DNA of 64,000 nucleotides from Pseudomonadales bacterium. GTDB lineage: Bacteria; Pseudomonadota; Gammaproteobacteria; Pseudomonadales; Pseudohongiellaceae. This document shows, in pieces, positions 63,199 to 64,000 of the stretch (position 1 is the stretch's first letter; each line of letters opens with the position of its first letter). A program made the translations under genes and the position numbers. The notes beneath the pieces are model-generated. The model was given only the letters and a program-made list of their open reading frames with translations, did no database searches and was not told the origin of the DNA. Location of the stretch: positions 744,001 through 808,000 of the forward strand of contig WLWQ01000001.1 in NCBI GenBank assembly GCA_012103535.1. The letters run 5' to 3'.

Positions 63199-64000
63199 TT
63201 ACTCCCACTCAATGGTTGCTGGCGGCTTGCTCGAGATGTCATAACTTACCCGAGAGACTTCTGCAATTTCATTCATTATGCGATTAGAAATTGTTTCCAG
63301 TAGCTCCGGATCCAGTCTCGCCCAGCGTGCCGTCATAAAATCGATGGTTTCAACCGCGCGCAAAGTAACAACATAAGAATAGCGTCGCGCATCCCCAACT
63401 ACTCCGACTGATTTAACTGGTAAAAATACGGCAAAGGCTTGACTGACTTTGTGATAGCAGTCTGCGTTGTGCAGTTCTTCAATAAATATGGCGTCCGCCT
63501 GCCGTAATATATCGCAATACTCTTTCTTAACTTCACCGAGTACTCGCACGCCCAATCCAGGACCAGGGAAAGGATGGCGATAGACCATCTCATAAGGCAA
63601 ACCCAATTCAAGCCCAATCTTTCTTACTTCATCTTTAAAGAGCTCTCTTAATGGCTCTACCAGATCCAGTTTCATGTCATCAGGCAATCCACCAACATTA
63701 TGATGAGATTTGATCACATGGGCCTTACCGGTTTTAGAACCGGCGGATTCGATGACATCAGGATAAATTGTTCCCTGAGCAAGCCACTTTACATCTCCCA
63801 GCTTTGTCGCTTCTTCGTCAAACACTTCGATAAACGTATTTCCAATAGCTTTCCGCTTATCTTCTGGATCTGCAACCCCGGCCAACTTGCTGAGAAAACG
63901 CTCTTCGGCATCGGCTCGAATAACTTTTATTCCCATGTTTTTGGCGAAGGTAGCCATGACCTGATCACCTTCGTTAAGTCGAAGCAATCCGTTATCAACA
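63199..64000 (-). CDS. guaA: GMP synthase, 3' part (runs off the window)
   Basis: The C-terminal 266 residues or so of the glutamine-hydrolysing GMP synthase: the end of the ATP-pyrophosphatase domain (S-H-H-N-V-G-G-L-P) and the dimerisation domain, with F-P-G-P-G-L-G-V-R and the final K-P-P-A-T-I-E-W-E. The N-terminal glutaminase domain and the P-loop lie beyond the right edge. The frame is open through base 64000. Confidence 0.97.
   Translation of the reverse strand, partial: VDNGLLRLNEGDQVMATFAKNMGIKVIRADAEERFLSKLAGVADPEDKRKAIGNTFIEVFDEEATKLGDVKWLAQGTIYPDVIESAGSKTGKAHVIKSHHNVGGLPDDMKLDLVEPLRELFKDEVRKIGLELGLPYEMVYRHPFPGPGLGVRVLGEVKKEYCDILRQADAIFIEELHNADCYHKVSQAFAVFLPVKSVGVVGDARRYSYVVTLRAVETIDFMTARWARLDPELLETISNRIMNEIAEVSRVSYDISSKPPATIEWE

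Overview
The window comes from a gammaproteobacterium, most likely an aerobic marine one with moderate GC content. The evidence is gene order: alaS-lysC-csrA with tRNA-Ser(GCU) and tRNA-Arg(ACG) on the same strand, hom-thrC-recJ with dsbC, rpsP-rimM-trmD-rplS beside ffh-ypjD-corB, and a pspF/pspABC phage-shock locus. A lineage near Pseudomonadales/Cellvibrionales is plausible, but I cannot fix the genus. Genes are tightly packed, and several convergent pairs overlap at their 3' ends.

Layout. (1) 0.2-5.1 kb: an AT-rich accessory segment with a SIR2-HerA anti-phage module (herA is interrupted by one in-frame stop), a KTSC-domain gene, a REPIN-like inverted repeat and a DUF2130 protein with a nuclease-like D...ExK signature. 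(2) 5.1-5.8 kb and 13.5-13.9 kb: two tRNA loci, each with damaged tRNA copies and a family of multi-hairpin repeats seen nowhere else in the window. (3) 6.0-13.4 kb: a Sel1 protein, an XRE regulator, a secreted MBL hydrolase and a divergent acyl-CoA cluster (acyl-CoA dehydrogenase, CitE-like lyase, two MaoC/hotdog hydratases, family III CoA transferase) that looks built for itaconate/mesaconate/citramalate-type C5 acids. (4) 14-21 kb: small secreted proteins, csrA, lysC, alaS, an AI-2E-type permease. (5) 21-27.5 kb: a signalling block with a tandem kinase-pseudokinase, PP2C phosphatase, FHA protein, STAS-like protein and hybrid histidine kinase. (6) 27.5-42.7 kb: mostly conserved housekeeping (ScsB/DsbD-like reductase, recJ, thrC, hom, dsbC, ribosomal/tRNA genes, ffh, ypjD and a CorB-like protein lacking its membrane domain).

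(7) 42.7-48.4 kb: a PPTase, a phosphoesterase, a uracil-DNA glycosylase, and oxyR divergent from an erythrin - Fe-S oxidoreductase - DUF3501 set, a probable peroxide-defence module whose electron path is not settled. (8) 48.5-53 kb: a secreted class-C-type serine hydrolase and the psp stress system with a recognisable sigma-54 promoter. (9) 53-64 kb: NUDIX, a KAS III-like synthase, a membrane-anchored Fis-type HTH protein, yqfO, purL, a lipoprotein, tadA, a YczE-like permease, a half-length asparaginase, a VOC protein and the 3' part of guaA.

The best candidates for something new are the tRNA-associated hairpin repeats with their T-loop junctions, the broken SIR2-HerA plus DUF2130 island, the OxyR-linked erythrin/Fe-S/DUF3501 module, and the kinase-pseudokinase/PP2C/FHA cassette without secretion genes. 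All family assignments come from reading motifs; no database search was run.
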